Assembly (NCBI GenBank): GCA_028023455.1
Contig: JAQFVV010012499.1
Coordinates: forward strand, 998,584 to 1,062,583
DNA: 64,000 bases
Direction of reading: 5' to 3'
From: Epiperipatus broadwayi
Lineage: Eukaryota > Onychophora > Udeonychophora > Euonychophora > Peripatidae
Shown here: positions 23,974 through 36,199 of the stretch, piece by piece
How positions within the stretch are numbered: position 1 is the first letter of the stretch
Layout: every line of letters starts with the position of its first letter
Program-made: the position numbers and the translations under genes
The notes under the pieces: model-generated
Database searches by the model: none
Seen by the model: the letters and a program-made list of their open reading frames with translations, nothing else
Told to the model about the DNA's origin: nothing

Positions 23974-24034
23974 TTGTATGAGGTAGTGTGGATAGTTGAA
24001 GGGTGCTTGAAAATCTGAGTCCAAATCCCCTATA
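23974..24034 (+). repeat. tRNA-like SINE 3' part, copy 2 (inverted partner of copy 1)
   Basis: TGAGGTAGTGTGGATAGTTG and GAGTCCAAATCCCC (box-B-like) match copy 1 in the opposite orientation. The pair forms an inverted repeat of about 55-bp arms spanning 23,841-24,034. A (TA)n/CG tail follows. Confidence 0.6.
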
Positions 24035-24045
24035 TATATACGCAT

Positions 24046-24890
24046 TATAGTGCATAAGATGACATTTTTTTTACAATAGTAATACAAGAAGAGAACTTAA
24101 TACTTTTAAAACACAGAGATAATAAAACAAAGAGAAAAAATAATCCTATCAGACATTTTTAGAGTCACGTGATCAATTTTACATCAGTATTCTAACCTCT
24201 AATGCGATGTATTGTCGGTTTTGTATTTGATTGTAAATGTTCTTAATTATAATATGATTCACTGAATATCGTTGAAAAATCTCATTGTAGCATTCTTTGA
24301 TTAGTTTTATATCCCCCCTCTCCCATCTAAACTGAAATATCTGTAGTTTTATATTTCTTTGAATATAAGTTCTCTTTGAGAGGGTAAATTTGAAAACCGC
24401 AAAACTACGTTTTTTTTTTAAAATCTTGATTTAAAACAAACAGAATAATTTGATTACCATGTTTTGTTTTTATATTTACATTAATTAAAATCAATTAGTT
24501 AAAAAAATTATTTCTTTAACTAAAAACAGATTTTAGAACTAATTGCAGTCAAAACGCATTATTATCAAGAAAAAACAATTTTCCAAAATATTTTATATTT
24601 ATCAAAACCAATTAGCCCTAATTAAAAAAAGTTACATAATCCAAATAAAAATAAATAATAGAATTTTATAATTAATATCTATTACAAAATGTAAACAAAC
24701 TTTTTTTAGATTTTTAAAAAAATCAAAATCAGATAAATCAATAACTAGTCCTTTATTTTAATGTTCGAGTTTAAATAATTTATAGTACTTTTAACTATCA
24801 AAATTATTATTTAAGCATTAAATTGTTATTCTAGGTTTCAACAGGCTTTATTGAACTATAAGTTTACAAAATAGTACTTAGTATTATGTA
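24046..24890. other. AT-rich spacer between converging LINE copies B and C
   Basis: It contains poly-A/T-rich text. No gene or repeat partner was found. Confidence 0.4.
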
Positions 24891-24899
24891 CATATTAAG

Positions 24900-25990
24900 T
24901 AAAAAAGACTACGTTTTAAACAAAAGGACATATGTGGTTTACATTATATACAGCACTCCATATTTTTATCTCATACTAGAGATGAAAAAAATTACTAATC
25001 TTTGTATAACAAAAAATAAAGAATCTTGAAAGCAGCTTAAATTTTTTGACTGCTGCATGAGATTAATACCTTTCTATGTACATCATTGCATTAATGTCTT
25101 TTTGTTTAAATTATCTACTTATCATTTTATAATAGTGAGTCATGTCACAAATTCGTATGAAATTGTATTAGTGACCATGTATCTGAATAAATGTTAGTTG
25201 GTGAAATTTTTCATCCTTTATATGAATAATATCTATTTTGCTTCTAACCATACATAAATAGATCTGGTATACCTTAATGAGAATAGTATAAATGTGCTGG
25301 CTTGAAGGTGTGCATAAATATCTTTTATGTATGTTGTAATTTTTATTTTTAAATATTTTGGGAATATCCCACTAAATATTATTAAACATGGGGCCTGTGA
25401 ATAGAAAATGTGATTGTGTTTCTGATTCTTGCTGACATAGTTTTAATATGTCTTCAATGTTAGTGCAATTCTTTTCATACCTGTAGAAATAACGGGGAAA
25501 GAAATGCTGCAAGATTAAGTTTGAGGAGAAAATTGTAGTATTTTGGTTCTAATGACCAGTACTTGATTTTTTTAGTCAACAGCTTATTGGTTATGTTTAA
25601 AAGGGGTCTGTTATTACCATTGAATGTGGAGCATAGATAAATATACATTCCAGTAATTAATTTTATTTTTTGGAGGGCAATATATTAAATTGGGAATGCA
25701 TAAAAAAGGAGAAATTAATGTATTCCTGTTACTGCATACTGATGGTGGCCTATTTCTAGAAATGTAAATATCCTTGCACATGATATATGAAAAAAAAATA
25801 AGATTAAGTGTTTTTGAATTTGGAAAATGTTTATAAATTGTAAACCCAAATCATTTTGAGATAGAGAGGGCAGAATTGTACTTAGGAATACTGATGTCAT
25901 TTCCCCCTGCCTCCATAACAATTTTTTACACATTGAGTAAATTTTAGATGTAAAAGCTTTTGGATATATTATTATAGGTATATAGTATAT
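24900..25990 (-). mobile_element. LINE copy C: 5'-truncated ORF2 C-terminus (same family as A and B)
   Basis: Minus-strand residues KYWSLEPKYYNFLLKLNLAA (about 25,580-25,520) match KYWMFELKFSDFLLKINIFL in copy B at about 23,490-23,550. Further on, CQQESETQSHFLF (about 25,435-25,395) matches the C-terminal CELYHRAEKNQKHVLF region, now with a CX-ESET-H pattern. The segment begins near 25,990 and lacks endonuclease and RT core, the usual result of incomplete reverse transcription. The frame is broken by several stops. Copies B and C point toward each other with their 3' ends about 1.1 kb apart. Confidence 0.65.
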
Positions 25991-26145
25991 TATTCTATTG
26001 TAAATACTTTAAATAAATATCTCCAATAAATTTTGTTTGTGTTCTTTCTCTCTTCTTTTCAAACATTATACATATATGTGATGAGGAATTTCCATCTCAA
26101 TATATATATATTAATTCTAATATTTCCACGGATAAATGATGATTT

Positions 26146-26280
26146 CATATTATTATTATTATTGGGATATTCCGTGTAGTAAAATAGCTAAATAGTTGAC
26201 ATTTACTTGCTATTGTACCAAAACGTTAGCTATTTAGCTATTTTACTACATGGAATATCTCGAAAATAATAATAATATAT
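26146..26280. repeat. Short palindromic element flanked by (ATT)n/(AAT)n
   Basis: GATATTCCGTGTAGTAAAAT (26,166) and TAGCTATTTAGCT with ATTTTACTACATGGAATATC (26,239-26,259) form an inverted repeat of about 35-bp arms with a 25-30 base loop. The flanking trinucleotide repeats are also complementary, so the hairpin can extend outward. It could be a small MITE inserted in a microsatellite. Confidence 0.7.
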
Positions 26281-26689
26281 ATATATTGTTATTACACTAT
26301 TTTTAAATTAATGGGCATTTTATTTGTGTTATATATATATGTTATAAGAGGTAAATTGTAATTTAACTTGAACAGGACTAAAATATAATTGTTATTTTAA
26401 ATCTTGAATTACTTAATTCTAGGTTTAAATTTGAAAAATTTTTCAATTTTAAATCTGTTAATGTTATTTTTCCTACAGGAATTAAGGTATATCTTGTATT
26501 TAATTTTTATAAACAATACTAGCAAGTTCACATTTTTAAATAATTTTCAAATCAAATAATGTAGAATTTAGAGTTTCTAGTAAGCAAATATTTTTTCCTG
26601 CTTGGGTTATCTTTATAAATAGTAAGCAAATAATTACTTTAAAAGAAAATAGCTTGCAGAATTCACAAATTAAGTACAATATTTCAATC

Positions 26690-27818
26690 TAAAATACAAT
26701 TTAGTTCATAATTATGTAAGCCAATCAAAGTCTCTTAGCTTGAGAGTGTGAAGAGGTTTCTCTATTTACTTTTGCAGTCATTATTTTTTTGTGTATAATA
26801 AACATTCTAAAATCGTTCAATTTACTACATGTTAATATTATGAATAGTTAAAAACTATGTAAAATTCAGTTTTATTTATTAATGTGCAGAGATCATATGT
26901 AATTAAAGAGAAAGGATTTCTACCTATGCATTGTACTAATTTTATAATAGATCAACAATGCTGTGTCCAGTACTGAGGATACTCTCAAACCCAAACACAA
27001 GATAGAGATTTTATTAAATATAATAGTGGTTTGTTTATCTTTAAGCCTAAATTTTAGTTAAATAGGTCAATATGAAGTGTCTTAGCTTGAGAGCATGAAG
27101 TTGTTTCTCTATTCACTTTTATAATCATAATATTTTGTATATATCAATGTTTGCGAATTCTTTAGATTTACTACATGTTAATATTATGAACTGTTAAAAA
27201 TATCTAATATTTGATTTTCTTTACTAAGTGCAGAAATCATATGTAATTAGAAGGAGATGATTTTTACCTTTAACATATGCACTATATTGGTTTTATTATA
27301 TCTCAATGATAAACCCAAACATAAGATAGACACTTTTTTAAAGATAAGAGCAGCCATCTTATCTTTGAACTTAAATTTTAATTATATAAACCAATCTAAA
27401 GAATATTGATTTGAGAGTGTGAAGATTTTTTTCTATTCAATTTTACGTCCATTATTTTTTTCATATATTAACATTCGTGAAATCTTTTGATTTATTATGT
27501 GTTAATATTACGAATTTTTAGAAACTATGTAATATACGATTTTGTTTACTAAGTGTAGCAATCATTTATAATTAAGGAGAAAAGACTTCTACCTTTAATG
27601 TCTGAATTGTGCTGATTCTATAATAAGTCTCAATGTCATGTGGAGTACTGAGAATAATCTAAAATCCAAATATAAGGTAGAGGTTTTTTTAAATATAAGC
27701 ATGGTCATCTTGTCAGTAAACCTAAATCCTAATTAAATATGCCAATATGTAACATCTTAGTTTGAGAGCATGAAAATACTTCTCTATTCATTTTTGTATT
27801 CATTATTTTTTTTACATA
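26690..27818. repeat. Tandem array of about 340-bp units, left block
   Basis: About three to four units share a fixed order of landmarks: CTTAGCTTGAGAG, TTTCTCTATTCA, CATTATTTTTTT, TACATGTTAATATTATGAA, GCAGAAATCATATGTAATTA, CAAACCCAAACA and AAGATAGAGA. The first landmark occurs near 26,735, 27,083, 27,402 and 27,759, giving periods of roughly 320-355 bp. Units differ at many positions, so the array is old. No coding frame is conserved between units. Confidence 0.85.
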
Positions 27819-29299
27819 TACACGTGGATCTCATTTTATATTGTAGATAACAATGTGAACTTATTTTAAAATTCACATAAAAAAAAGGAAATAAAGTATG
27901 ACTAATAAAAAATTTCAATTATTTGAAAAAAATTGATACATGACAACCTTTTTTTTATTAACTATTTAATATTATTCAAAACGATATGTTTTTATGTGTA
28001 ATTTATTTTACATTTTTTCATACATATTTTAATCATTATCGTTATTTGACAATATGAGTTTCATTTATCAATTGATAAGAAATCAGATTCATCACAAGAG
28101 GACATATAACTAGTGTCACCCCCAGTCTTGTGTTGTGTTAATGGCTTTTTATCAACTATATAATCAGTGATTAAACTTTGAGACAATGATTTTACTAATT
28201 GTTTATGAAGCATGCGATATCCAGACTGCTATGTCTACCTGTCAGATAATGCACTTCCACTAGTGCAACTATATATATAACATGCTTCTACGAGTGTGTT
28301 ATTAATGACTAATGGCTAATTTTTATTTTATACATGTATGTACACATGGAGAAACTTAAAGACAGAAAAAAGTTACAAGTAAAAAATTTTAAAAACTTTT
28401 AAAGATACGTTTTCTTTAAAGTAGAAATTAATAGTTCTTAAATATTTTTACTTGCAATTTTTTTCAGTCTAAAAGTTTCTTCATGTACATATGTGTATAA
28501 AAAAATATAAACACATTTTAAAGATACATTCTTTTTAAGTAGAAAATAAATGTTATAACTTTTTTCTGTCTAAAAGTTTCTTCATGTACATATGTGTATA
28601 AAAAATATATATAAACATATACATACATAACACAGACATACAACTATTATTTAGTTCTTGTTGGAATTTAAGAGCTTGTTCATTGCAGAAAACTCAGATT
28701 TCAGCATTTTGTCTCACACATCAATATAACATATATGATTAAATGATTATTATTGACCAAAAATTAATAAATTTGACAGATATTTTTGTTTACTACTGAA
28801 ACAAATTTTAAATGTTTGCATTTTGTTTCTATAAATATTAAAAAAATGAGATCTCAATCCAAACAAAAAGATTATTTTCAGTTTACAAAATCTTTATTAT
28901 TTCTGATTATCTATTTTTTAAAAATCTAAAAGAATATTTATTTATTTCTGTTATATCTAATGAAATATGTTTTAAAAGTTTAAAATTTTGGAATATTTAT
29001 TGTGATATTTTTATACTGTAAGTATAAGTAGATTGTTTACCTAGAAGCCAAGTTTCTAAATAGCTTCAGGTCTCATACATGTTAGCTGCTAATATAATGT
29101 TACATTGTTGAAGAAAAAAAAGTATTTAAAGTCACAATAAGTTATTAATAATTTATATTTCTTGATATCTAATAAATATAGTGAAATATGAACTTCTTTA
29201 TTGTATAAAAAAAAACCGTATAAAAAGATATTAAGTAGAAACATGAATCCATAACTTCAAAATCGCATTTAAAATATCTGCATAAAACAAGATGGGTGT
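27819..29299. other. About 1.48-kb insertion splitting the 340-bp tandem array
   Basis: A unit breaks off after its CATTATTTTTTT landmark at about 27,818 and resumes with the next expected landmark (TTAACATT..TTTACTACCTGTTAATATT) near 29,300. The inserted DNA has no RT or transposase frame that I recognise. It includes a moderately GC-richer piece (28,090-28,300) and a repeat cluster at 28,335-28,610. Confidence 0.65.
28335..28612. repeat. Direct and inverted copies of a 45-bp sequence
   Basis: GTCTAAAAGTTTCTTCATGT plus CATATGTGTATAAAAAA occurs at about 28,467 and again at about 28,568. An inverted partner (TACACATGGAGAAACTTAAA, from about 28,340) precedes them. The first inverted pair can fold into a hairpin with arms of about 60 bases. 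It may be the core of the inserted element. Confidence 0.7.
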
Positions 29300-30455
29300 A
29301 TTAACATTTGTAAATCTTTCAATTTACTACCTGTTAATATTGTAATAGTTAAACAGCATTAAGCTGTTGCACATGGGCTGTGCAGATTTTAACTATAAAT
29401 GACTATTACAGTTTATAAACATCGTGCTATATAAAATAATTGATTTATTTACATGTTAATATTATGAATTATTAAAAACTGTAATATTCAATGTTATTTA
29501 CTAAGTGCAGAAATCATATATAATTAAAGATAAAAGATTTCCACTTTTAATATATGCAATGTACTGATTTTAAAAAATGCTCAACAATATCATGTTGAGT
29601 ATTGATGATATTTTCAAACCCAATCAAAAAAAAAAGACTTTTTTGAAAATAAAAGTTTGGCTGTCATCTTTAAACTTAAATTCTAATTATGTAGGCCAAT
29701 CTAATGCACCTTTGTTTGAGAGAATGATAATGTTTCTCCATTCACATTTTTTCTTGCATATATTAACAATTACAAAATCTTTTTGATTTACTCTATGCAT
29801 TAATATTATGAATTGTTAGAAACTATGTAATATTTGATTATATGTAGCAACTGCAGAGATCATATGTAATTAAAGAAAAAGAATTTCTTGCTTTAATGTA
29901 TTTATTGTATTGATTTTCTAATAGCTCAACACTGGACAATTCTCAAACCCAAACATGATAGAATTTTTTTAAAGATAAGAATCCCCCCCCCCCCTTATTT
30001 TTACCTAAATTCTACTTATATAGGCCAACTTAAAATGTCTTAGTTTGAGAAAGTGATGATGGTTTTTTATTTACCTTTACATTTATTATTTTTTGTATAT
30101 ATTAATGTTAGTAAAATCTTTCATTTTACTACATGTTAATATTAGAATTGTTAAAAAAAATATATAGTATTTGATTTTATGTACTAAGCACAGAAATCAC
30201 TTGTAAGTAAAATGAAAGCATTTCCATCTTTAACTTATAGGTTGTACTGATTTTATAACATCTCAGATATGTCATGTTGAGAACTAAGAATACTTTCAAA
30301 CACAAGATAGAGACTTTTTTAAAGATAAGAGTAGCCATCTTTACTTTAAACCTAAATTCTAATCATGTAAGGCAATCTAAAACATCTTAGTTTGAGAGAA
30401 TGAAGATATTTCTCTATTCATTTTTACATCCATTATTTTCTTGTATATATTAACA
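29300..30455. repeat. Tandem array of about 340-bp units, right block
   Basis: It continues the array with the same landmarks: TTTGAGAGAATGA near 29,710, TTTGAGAAAGTGA near 30,040 and TTTGAGAGAATGA near 30,387. The last unit ends just after CATTATTTTCTTGTATATATTAACAT. One unit carries a run of 12 C at 29,983-29,994, unusual for this AT-rich region. Confidence 0.85.
29342..29450 (-). mobile_element. Small element related to the 5.4-kb palindrome, inserted in a tandem unit
   Basis: The segment matches one arm (AAACAGCATTAAGCTGTTGC) joined directly to the outer segment (TTTATAAACAT, TATATAAAATAATTGATTTA) of the 5,343-5,597 element, without the second arm. The tandem-unit sequence TTAC..CTGTTAATATT is repeated on both sides (29,324 and 29,448), as expected for a target-site duplication. 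Short inverted ends GTAATAGT/ACTATTAC bound the arm. Confidence 0.75.
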
Positions 30456-30459
30456 TGCC

Positions 30460-31600
30460 AAATGCTATTTATTTCCAGGTCATGATTTGCCAATTGATAA
30501 AATAACAATGCTAGCCAGAGTCACATATTAGTTACTACAGCATTAAGGTTGTGGCTGTTTATGTTAAGCTAAATAAGATTCAAGCATAATAATAAAGGTC
30601 AAAAATGATGTAAATCATAATTCATCAAACAGAGATTCTCATGGTTTGGGATAAATCATGAATAGGTATATTACACTAAGGAAGAATGGGCTAAATTATC
30701 ATTACCTATGGTTCACTATAGGCACTTACTAAACTTTACTAAAAAGTTGGTGGTGTTGATGTGCAGTTACATCCACATATGTGTGGGGTATTTTTAAACC
30801 AAGAAGCTTGCTAATAAATTAATTAATTAAGAAAAACAAAGTCTGGAACTCAGATAGGCTACTCAACAGTCCTGGGTCCTTATCCCAGTAATGTGCTTGA
30901 TGCTCTTACCTGAAAAATACAGCACCTGGGTGTGACTTGGTGTTGCCAATAAATGGGGACAGTATCTGCCATTAGCCCATAAAGATTAGCAAGACAGGGA
31001 TATATCTATACATATATTGTAAATATGAATCCACAACACACAAAGACAATATAACAAATATGTTAAAATTAATTACTTGTGCCTTAACATAGACAGCTGA
31101 GATCTGCACTGATAACAAAAGCCAATTCATAAATTAAGCATCTAAACTTAATGCTATGATAAAAAGGTCAAAATTTATAAATTAATAATTTTATGTGACA
31201 AAAAATTACTTGGCATCATTAATCAGATCTTAATAGTGGGAAGTATATTTTAAGAGATTACAATTAATTAGGAACTACAAAATGTACCTTAATAATACAT
31301 CTCTACAGCTACAATTCCACTATCAGTTAAAATTACCATTAAAATCATAATTTACCATTATAATATTGCAAACCAGAATAACTAAGTATGAAAAATCAAA
31401 TTTAAAGTTCATTCAAATTATTATAATGATTGCAAGGCATTCAAATATTATTCTTAATTAATCTAATTTCAAAGCAGTGAGTGTGGTTAAGATAACTAAG
31501 CATCATCCTACATTTATTAGATTGAAGATAGACATGATGTATTTGATACAATACTATTAAAATTAGTATGCTCACTGTTTTGAAATATATCTGGTATATT
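30460..31600. other. Non-coding DNA, part GC-richer
   Basis: 30,530-30,980 is less AT-rich than its surroundings and resembles an old unclassified interspersed repeat. No coding frame or box A/B pair was convincing. Confidence 0.35.
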
Positions 31601-31604
31601 ATCA

Positions 31605-34600
31605 CATATCATCATCATCAACCATTATCAATCCATGCAGGATGAAGGTCTCTCCAAGTTCAATCCATCTTTTCCTATCTTTAGCTTCCCTTCTCCACAT
31701 CACTCATGCACACTTTTTTATTTCATCCATCCACCTCACATGTGGTCTCTTTCTGGGTCTTTTAAAATCTCTTGGAATCCAATTTAAAATTTCAGTTGTC
31801 ATCTGTTATCATCTCTTCTAACAATATGTCAAGCCCAACTCCACTTCAGTCTTTTAATTTTTTCAATGAGGTCAGTAACACCTGTTTGTTCTCTTACCCA
31901 TACATTGCATTTTTGATCCCTTCTTGTTACTCCTAACATGCATCTCTCCATATTTTTTGAGTGGTATGAAGTCTCTGTATTGCTCTTCTATTAAGTGTCC
32001 AAGTCTCAGATCCATAAGTAAGAACTGGCAAAACACATTTATTAAAAACCTTCCTTTTCAAACACATAGGCAAATTTCATTTTATTATCAAGTTCTTTCT
32101 ACCAAAAGCACTCCAAACAAGTTTAATTCTATGATTAATTTCATCCATTATATTTCGATCTGTATTAATAATCTGACCAAGGTATTTGTAACTATTAACT
32201 TATTCTAATTCGTCATAATCAATCTTTATTTTCATATTTTCAGAAAATCTATTAAACATTACTTTAGTCTTTTTAACATTTATCTTTAGTCCTACTTTCC
32301 TACTTTTATCTGGTAACTCCTGCAATATTTTCTGTAGCTCTAAAACATTATTTGCAAAAACAACTACATCATATGCAAAATCTAAATGATTTAAATAATC
32401 TCCATTTACTTTCACTCCTTTATCTTCCCATTTTAATCCACAAAATACTTCTTGCAGCACTGCTGTAAAAAGTTTTGGAGATATGGAGTCACCCTGTCTT
32501 ACACCCTTTTCAATGTTGATTTTCCTACTATCATTATGTAATCTAATTGTTGCTGTTGCATTTTTATAAATATTCTTCAAATTATGACAATATCCTGGAT
32601 CTACACCCTGATGATCCAATGCTTTAATCACTGAAGAAATGTTTATAGAATCAAATGCCTTTTCATGGTCTACAAATCCTAAGCATAATGGCAACTCATA
32701 TTTATTTGTCCTTTTTATAATTTCTCTCAATACCTGGATATGATCAACTGTACTAAAACCACTTTTAAATCCAGCTTGTTCTTTTGGTTGGTGGAAATCC
32801 AGTGTTTACTGTAGACAAGTTGTAATTATCTTAGTAAAAATTTTGTATAAAACTGATAAAAGACTGATAGGTCTGTAATTTTTAATATCTTCTTTATCAC
32901 CTTTTTAAAATATTAATATTAATACTACATTCTTCCAATCATTTGGTACATCTTTATCATTTAGACATTTGATATATAACTTTGCTAAAATTTGTTCTAT
33001 TTCTTCACCGGCTTCTTTTAATATATCAATTACAATTCCATCATTACCTGGAGCCTTCCTTTTCTTCATAAATTTAATTGCATGTCTCACTTCCTCATTC
33101 AAAATTCTGGGCAATTCAGAAGATATAATATGTATAGGAGGCATTTGTTCTTTATTACTATATAATTCTTGATAGAAGTCTTTTACACATTTTATGATAT
33201 CATCTCTCTTCTTAGTAATAATGCCATCTTTTTTTCTTATTGCAGATATAAATTTCCTACCAATACCAAAATGTTGTTTTACATTCTTTAGACTTTTATT
33301 CTCTTCTACAGCTTTCCTTGCTAGTTCACAATTATACTTTCTTATATCATTTTCAATTCTTTTCCGCACCATTTTACAAAATTCGAGATATTCAATCTTT
33401 TTAATGCATCATTGTTGTATATCCTAATATTCCTTCTTTTCTTCATAATTTCTCTAGTCTCAGTAGAAATTTTACTGGTCAATTGCTGCTTTTTTCTGCC
33501 AGCTATCTTTGTTGCAGTTTTTAAAAGTGTATCACTTATTTTCCTATTAATGTCATTCAAATCGGAATCATATTCAAAATCTACTAATACTTGAAACTGA
33601 TTTGTAAGTTTTAATTTAAATTCATTAGAATGTTTCTGAAGATTAGGAATATCAACTGTAAATATTGTTTTTCTTAATAATTTTTGTCTCTCTAGTTTTC
33701 TATTAACATGTATCTTACATCTTACTAATCGGTGATCACTTCCTGTCTTAAATTTATTAAGAACATTACAATCTTGAAATATGTATTTTCGGTTAGTCAA
33801 AATATAATCCAATTCTGCTGTACCTTCATTTGGATGCTTCCATGTCCATTTCCTTTTAACATTTTTCTCAAAAAAAGAATTCATACTCTAAAGTTTTTAT
33901 TTTTCTGCAAACTCTACAAGTCTATGTTCTCTCTCATTTCTATTACCATAACCAAAACTACCTACAGCATTTTCATCTTTCATTTGTTTATCAATTCTAG
34001 CATTAAAGTCTCCCATAACAATTTTAAAATGTTGTTTACTCTGATCAAAAGCCTTTTGTACATCCATATAAAAATTTTCTATAACTTCATCACTATGAAA
34101 ACTTGTTGGGGCATAAACCTGAATTATCTGCATTTGGTATCTGCTATTAAGTTGTAAAACTAATCTTGCCCCTCTTTCTGATACACTATCAATCTCCACA
34201 ATGTTATTCTTCCATTTTTTATTTATAATGAATCCTACTCCACTTGTATTTCCAATATTTGTGCCTTTATATTAGAGTATATGTCCACTTTTTAAATCAA
34301 TTATTTCTTCACCTTTTCATCTAACTTCACAAAGTCCAATAATGTCCCATTTAATATAAGACAGTTTTTCTTCTAACTCTTGCAATCTTCCTTCACTTGA
34401 AAGTGATCTGCAGTTGTAAGTACTTAAATAAAAAGTCATTATCAAATGGCAGCCTGAGTCCGCAATCAGGGGATTCTTAGCACCCTCTGCCTTCGGCCAC
34501 CAACTGCTGCCTTGGTTGGTGACTTTACAACCTCCTGAGAATAAGGGCCATGATTTATTTTTGTCTGTCATGATTGTATATATTGAAAAAATATTCTTAA

Positions 34601-34640
34601 ACTCAGAGGTAAAAAGCCACTAAACTCACCAAGCTGGCTA
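31605..34640 (-). mobile_element. RTE-like LINE, near full length, decayed
   Basis: One minus-strand frame of about 980 codons covers the ORF2 of an RTE-like non-LTR retrotransposon: an AP endonuclease, an RT and a C-terminal region ending in RRWIELGE-like residues. It is interrupted by a handful of stops and at least one frameshift. The 3' end finishes in a (ATG)n/(CAT)n tail (31,606-31,624 on the plus strand), typical for RTE elements. The 5' leader (34,460-34,640) is GC-richer. A second, truncated copy lies at 53.5 kb in the opposite orientation. Confidence 0.85.
31610..34571 (-). pseudogene. RTE-like ORF2 (endonuclease-reverse transcriptase), inactivated
   Basis: Endonuclease motifs in order: STYNCRSLS (near 34,420), WDIIGLCEVR (ends 34,318), QVYAPTSF (about 34,110), GDFNARI (33,993-34,013), ELDYILTNR (about 33,800) and SDHRLV (about 33,735). 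RT motifs: KAPGNDGI (about 33,040), NYRPISLLS (about 32,870), VDHEKAFDS (about 32,650), GVRQGDSISPKLF (about 32,500) and, at 32,353-32,379, FAYDVVVFA in place of the usual FADD-type active site. The first catalytic Asp is therefore Tyr. In-frame stops lie near 34,315, 33,895, 32,905 and 32,805, and the frame shifts near 33,390. The C-terminal part (32,200-31,630) is readable but broken. It would have nicked and primed insertion into genomic DNA; it is now non-functional. Confidence 0.85.
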
Positions 34641-34644
34641 ATGC

Positions 34645-36180
34645 ATGTTGGTGAGCAGCCCATCCATGTTCGTATACTATATGAATAAAAACATAGTAAT
34701 AACAGCTGAAACTACAAGAATGTATAGAGTGGACATTAGGAATTTTCCCTGATTGGTTCCTTTAAGGCCTCAAGAGGAATCAAAGGGTCTCCTTTCAGTT
34801 AATAGCAAACTCCTTTCTGCAGCCTATCACATATATGAAATAATAAAATCTTAAGTGCAAAAATGTATAAAAACAGCATAGTTACCAATGCAAGCATAAA
34901 AGTAAAAGATATATTACTAATTTTAAACTTTAGTTTATATAATATCAGAGATTTCAAAAATTACAGAGAATAAGGCAAGTATTATGTGGTGACTCTACAT
35001 TTACTTAGGCAAAAGCTTTAAGAAATTAAACTTTACTTTGAATGTTCATTTAAATTTATATAATACCTATAGCTTCAGAATTAGAAATTAAAGTTCTTTA
35101 GAGCTCACTTTAGTGGTTTTAAGAATTTTACTCTTGATTAACTATTAGTAGAAGATTCTCTGTTGGCTTATTCTTGGTAGTGGGTATGGCAGCAAAAATT
35201 GTTTTTAGGATAATCAGCATCTTTCCATTTGAAACATCAGTGCAGCGGATCCATAACATGAATTCCATACATTACTATAATGGCTAGGTGCCCTCAGCAT
35301 ATATGATGGAGACAGAGATTACATCCTCTGAGCTTGGAGAACAACCCCTCTCACCTGTCCTATTCAGCTATACTAAAAATCAGAACGACATTGATTCAGT
35401 TATCAAACACACCATTTTACAAAGTATTTTTACAAGAAAAAAGTTAGCCTGTTTATACTTGCCTTCCATTAAGTTATATTTAAAAAAAAATTCTTCCAGG
35501 AAAATAAGCAATTAGAAGCTTTAAATTTTATATTTTTTAAGTACCAAAAATAACTCCTGTTTTTTGCATTATTCTTTGAACAGGATGTTTTCTAAAATTT
35601 AGTCATTTTCTTTTCAGCAATTGATACAGTTGGTTAAATTTTATTTACAAGATAAAATATATATTTTATACAAACATTCATTGTCTTAATAACTTTTAGA
35701 TTTCATCATCATGACGTCCCAAACCAGATTTGAATCACATGATTTTATTTTACAGATTATTTGAAAATAAATTTAGAAAATATAGTAAATAACCAAATAA
35801 CAAAACACTATATATGTATGATGGTAATACGTACAATATATATATATATATTTGATTTAAACAAATTGAAATATAAATTGAATTTTAGATTATGCACTAT
35901 TTTTAAATAAATATATTATTGTAATCTATATATAACAGTTAGTTTACAGATGTGACGATCGCATATATATATATGATTTGTACATGCATATGTCCATACT
36001 ATAAAAAATTCAATATAAATGAAAATCAGCCACACACACATGAACAGTATAGAATTGGAGAATAAAGCAGAGGAAATAAATTAATGAAATAAAGCCAGGT
36101 ATTGAGACAATATGCTTGAAGGAAAGGCAGATTAGTGGTAGTAATAATAATATAGTAGTCATGATAGTTAAGGTGAAATA
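34645..36180. other. Non-coding DNA upstream of the gag relic
   Basis: 34,640-34,830 is slightly GC-rich and may be the RTE 5' flank. Short (TA)n tracts occur at 35,838 and 35,965. No LTR was recognised before the gag relic. Confidence 0.4.
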
Positions 36181-36199
36181 TGGTGGCATAAAAGAGGAG

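Noticed and set aside
26690-30455. CRISPR-like repeat array
   Set aside because: Units are about 340 bp, contiguous and diverged, without short conserved repeats and unique spacers; the context is eukaryotic.
33194-34157. Plus-strand hydrophobic open frames over the RTE element
   Set aside because: They are antisense shadows of the well-supported minus-strand ORF2.
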